Assembly: GCF_000023465.1 (NCBI RefSeq)
Contig: NC_014041.1
Coordinates: 2,734,001 to 2,798,000, forward strand
Direction of reading: 5' to 3'
DNA from: Zunongwangia profunda SM-A87
Lineage (GTDB): Bacteria > Bacteroidota > Bacteroidia > Flavobacteriales > Flavobacteriaceae
DNA: 64,000 nucleotides
A model generated the notes under the pieces. The model ran no database searches and had not been told where the DNA came from. It saw only the letters and a list, made by a program, of their open reading frames with translations. A program made the position numbers and the translations under genes. This document shows positions 61,497-64,000 of this stretch, piece by piece (position 1 is the first letter of the stretch; each line of letters starts with the position of its first letter).

Positions 61497-64000
61497 ATGG
61501 CTGAAGGAGAAAAGCTTATTCCTATCAACATTGAAGAAGAGATGAAATCGGCCTACATTGATTATTCAATGTCGGTCATTGTGTCACGTGCGTTACCGGA
61601 TGTTCGTGATGGTCTTAAGCCGGTGCATCGTAGAGTATTATATGGAATGTACGAATTAGGTGTACTTTCTAATAGATCATATAAAAAGTCAGCAAGAATT
61701 GTAGGAGAGGTATTAGGTAAGTATCACCCACACGGTGACTCATCTGTATACGACACCATGGTTAGGATGGCGCAGGAATGGAGTATGCGCTATATGCTTG
61801 TGGATGGACAGGGTAACTTTGGATCTGTTGACGGTGATAGTCCAGCTGCAATGCGTTATACCGAGGCTAGAATGCGAAAAATCAGTGAGGATATGCTTGC
61901 TGATATCGATAAAGAAACGGTAGACACTCAGTTAAACTTCGACGACTCTTTAAATGAGCCCGTCGTGATGCCAACCCGAATCCCAAACTTATTGGTTAAT
62001 GGAGCCAGTGGTATTGCAGTGGGGATGGCGACAAATATGGCACCTCATAATTTATCCGAAGTAATTGATGGTACAGTAGCCTATATCGATGACCATGATA
62101 TTGAGATTGATGAGTTAATGCAACACATCAAAGCACCGGATTTTCCAACAGGAGGTATTATATATGGTTACGATGGCGTTCGTGAAGCTTTTAAGACCGG
62201 AAGAGGGCGCGTTGTAATGCGTGCCAAAAGCTCTTTAGAAGAGGTAAACGGCAAAGAGTGTATTATAGTTACTGAAATTCCATATCAGGTTAATAAAGCT
62301 GATATGATAAAAAAGACGGCAGACCTTATTAACGATAAAAAGATCGAAGGGATTAGTCTTATTAGGGATGAATCAGACCGTCATGGTATGCGTATCGTTT
62401 ATCAATTAAAGCGTGATGCTATCCCAAATATCGTTTTAAATACCCTGTTTAAGCATACGGCATTACAATCTTCTTTTAGTGTAAATAATATTGCACTGGT
62501 AAAAGGAAGACCTGAAATGCTGAATCTTAAAGATATTATCTATCATTTTGTTGAGCACAGGCATGAAGTAGTTGTTCGTCGAACAGAATTCGAATTAAAG
62601 AAAGCTGAGGACCGAGCGCACATCCTGGAAGGATTAATCATTGCATCAGATAATATTGATGAAGTAATCGCGCTTATCCGTTCTTCCAATAATGCTGAAG
62701 AAGCCCGACAAAAGTTAATTGATAGGTTTGAACTATCCGAACTACAGGCTAGAGCTATCGTAGAAATGCGATTACGACAACTTACAGGACTGGAGCAGGA
62801 TAAATTAAGAGCTGAATACGACGAAATAATAGAGACCATTAAGGACCTTAAAGACATTTTGGCACGTAAAGAGCGTAGAATGCAGGTGATTAAGGACGAA
62901 TTGCTCGAAGTAAAAGAAAAGTACGGTGACGGTAGACGTTCTACCATCGAATATGCAGGAGGCGATCTTAGTATCGAAGATATGATTCCTGATGAGAGAG
63001 TAATTATCACTATTTCTCATGCGGGATACATTAAAAGAACCTCACTAAACGAATACAAAAGACAAAATAGAGGGGGAGTAGGACAAAAAGGATCAAATAC
63101 CCGAAATGAAGATTTCCTTGAATATTTATTCTCTGGTACCAATCACCAGTATATGCTATTCTTCACTCAAAAAGGAAAATGTTTCTGGATGAGGGTTTAC
63201 GAAATTCCTGAAGGTAGCAAATCATCTAAAGGAAGAGCGATCCAAAACCTTATTAATATAGAGCAAGACGACCGGGTTAAAGCCTTTATATGCACACAAG
63301 ACCTCAAAGATGAGGAATATGTCAACAATCACTTTGTGATCATGGCCACTAAGAAAGGTCAGGTTAAAAAAACTTCGTTAGAACAATATTCCCGTCCAAG
63401 AACTAATGGTATTAATGCAATTACCATTAAAGAAGACGACGAATTACTGGAAGCGAAACTTACTACCGGTGACAGTCAGGTAATGTTAGCCGTAAAAAGT
63501 GGTAAAGCTATTCGTTTTGAAGAAGGTAAGACAAGACCTATGGGTAGAAATGCTTCAGGGGTTCGTGGTATTACTTTAGCAGATGATAATGACGAAGTAG
63601 TAGGAATGATTTCTGTAGACGATATGGAGTCTAATATTCTGGTAGTTTCTGAAAACGGTTACGGAAAACGCTCTAGTTTAGAGGATTACCGTATTACTAA
63701 CCGGGGTGGTAAAGGAGTAAAAACGATTTCTATTACCGAGAAAACAGGGAACCTTGTAGCGATTAAAAATGTGACAGATGATGATGATTTAATGATTATC
63801 AATAAATCCGGTATTGCTATACGGCTAGAAGTAAGTGACCTGCGGGTAATGGGAAGAGCCACACAGGGGGTACGATTAATTAATTTGAAGGGAAAAGATT
63901 CTATCGCCGCGGTGGCCAAAGTGTTGCATGAGGAAGACGAGATAGAAGTAGAGGATATTGAAGATGTAGAAAACCCTGATAATGCAGGAGAAGCCTTAGA
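61497..64000 (+). CDS. gyrA: DNA gyrase subunit A (runs off the window)
   Basis: GyrA cuts and reseals DNA in the A2B2 gyrase that introduces negative supercoils. The open frame from the ATG at 61497 ([15 protein letters not shown]) runs to the window end, about 834 residues. The winged-helix part carries the catalytic tyrosine Y121 in AMRYTEARM; the quinolone region [12 protein letters not shown] keeps Ser82 and Asp86 (S83/D87 of E. coli), so it is wild type there. The GyrA box of the C-terminal wrapping domain is [10 protein letters not shown], a variant of QRRGGKG typical of this phylum. The acidic stretch at the edge ([13 protein letters not shown]) suggests the C terminus is near. It is divergent from clpC. 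Confidence 0.96.
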   Translation, partial: MAEGEKLIPINIEEEMKSAYIDYSMSVIVSRALPDVRDGLKPVHRRVLYGMYELGVLSNRSYKKSARIVGEVLGKYHPHGDSSVYDTMVRMAQEWSMRYMLVDGQGNFGSVDGDSPAAMRYTEARMRKISEDMLADIDKETVDTQLNFDDSLNEPVVMPTRIPNLLVNGASGIAVGMATNMAPHNLSEVIDGTVAYIDDHDIEIDELMQHIKAPDFPTGGIIYGYDGVREAFKTGRGRVVMRAKSSLEEVNGKECIIVTEIPYQVNKADMIKKTADLINDKKIEGISLIRDESDRHGMRIVYQLKRDAIPNIVLNTLFKHTALQSSFSVNNIALVKGRPEMLNLKDIIYHFVEHRHEVVVRRTEFELKKAEDRAHILEGLIIASDNIDEVIALIRSSNNAEEARQKLIDRFELSELQARAIVEMRLRQLTGLEQDKLRAEYDEIIETIKDLKDILARKERRMQVIKDELLEVKEKYGDGRRSTIEYAGGDLSIEDMIPDERVIITISHAGYIKRTSLNEYKRQNRGGVGQKGSNTRNEDFLEYLFSGTNHQYMLFFTQKGKCFWMRVYEIPEGSKSSKGRAIQNLINIEQDDRVKAFICTQDLKDEEYVNNHFVIMATKKGQVKKTSLEQYSRPRTNGINAITIKEDDELLEAKLTTGDSQVMLAVKSGKAIRFEEGKTRPMGRNASGVRGITLADDNDEVVGMISVDDMESNILVVSENGYGKRSSLEDYRITNRGGKGVKTISITEKTGNLVAIKNVTDDDDLMIINKSGIAIRLEVSDLRVMGRATQGVRLINLKGKDSIAAVAKVLHEEDEIEVEDIEDVENPDNAGEAL

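Noticed and set aside
61271..61531. An 86-residue minus-strand frame between clpC and gyrA
   Set aside because: It crosses the gyrA start and both promoter regions, and its sequence looks like translated AT-rich noncoding DNA.
1..64000. tRNA or rRNA genes, CRISPR array, integrase, transposase, phage or defence island
   Set aside because: Reading the gaps and genes I found no tRNA-like cloverleaf, no regularly spaced repeats and no recombinase or defence-type domain; a tRNAscan or profile search would settle it.

Overview
This window looks like core chromosome of a member of the Bacteroidota, most likely a Flavobacteriaceae species of the Gramella/Zunongwangia/Salegentibacter kind; the genus is inference. 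The DNA is AT-rich and coding-dense. Several genes are preceded by the Bacteroidota -7 motif TAnnTTTG instead of a sigma70-type -10 box. Secreted proteins have short signal peptides ending in AQ, and many proteins are typical of that phylum (BatA-like vWA protein, DUF4369/TlpA lipoprotein, PepSY-like protein, ClpC, PBP1A). I see no rRNA, tRNA, CRISPR array, insertion sequence or phage gene.

Layout. 1-1630: edge of a conserved cytosolic gene, an MBL-fold hydrolase and a membrane-anchored protein. 1631-2310: two decayed genes and the ackA terminator. 2311-13000: minus-strand block with pta-ackA, a four-gene run (BatA-like protein, dihydroorotase-like protein without metal ligands, DUF4870-like protein, esterase), a GAF histidine kinase, a TIGR02757 protein and a LolD-like ATPase. 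13158-20529: plus-strand msrA, folE, a small membrane protein, an ECF sigma factor with a membrane partner, then a giant tandem UvrA-like protein. 20557-27561: minus-strand nitrilase/left-handed-helix pair, secreted proteins, a TlpA-like lipoprotein and PBP1A. 27858-32635: plus-strand two-component system and small secreted or membrane proteins. 32850-39360: M19 dipeptidase, a probable metal-related pair, and a tight three-gene amidoligase cluster (RimK-like, GCS2-like, N-formylglutamate amidohydrolase-like). 39504-51565: OsmC, SlyD-like FKBP, Gfo/Idh/MocA oxidoreductase, a 3D-domain lipoprotein with a frameshift, a glutamate-receptor-like channel, an ACT-like protein divergent from lysC, a glycosyltransferase, a Gre factor, gluconate uptake and kinase, and DoxX. 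51733-64000: yebC, PCD, an epimerase-like protein, gcvT, nnr, hutH, a frameshifted small gene, clpC and the start of gyrA.

Most of the window is housekeeping: acetate/acetyl-CoA overflow, pterin and one-carbon metabolism, cell-wall synthesis, proteostasis and DNA topology. The items most worth following are the RimK-GCS2-amidohydrolase operon (probable unknown peptide or amide metabolite), the four-ABC UvrA fusion without a UvrB-binding domain, the ACT-like protein whose promoter contains a palindrome facing lysC, the dihydroorotase homologue with both N-terminal metal histidines and the substrate arginine replaced, and two genes interrupted at homopolymer runs (T6 and A13), one of which also carries a 15-nt inverted repeat around its start.
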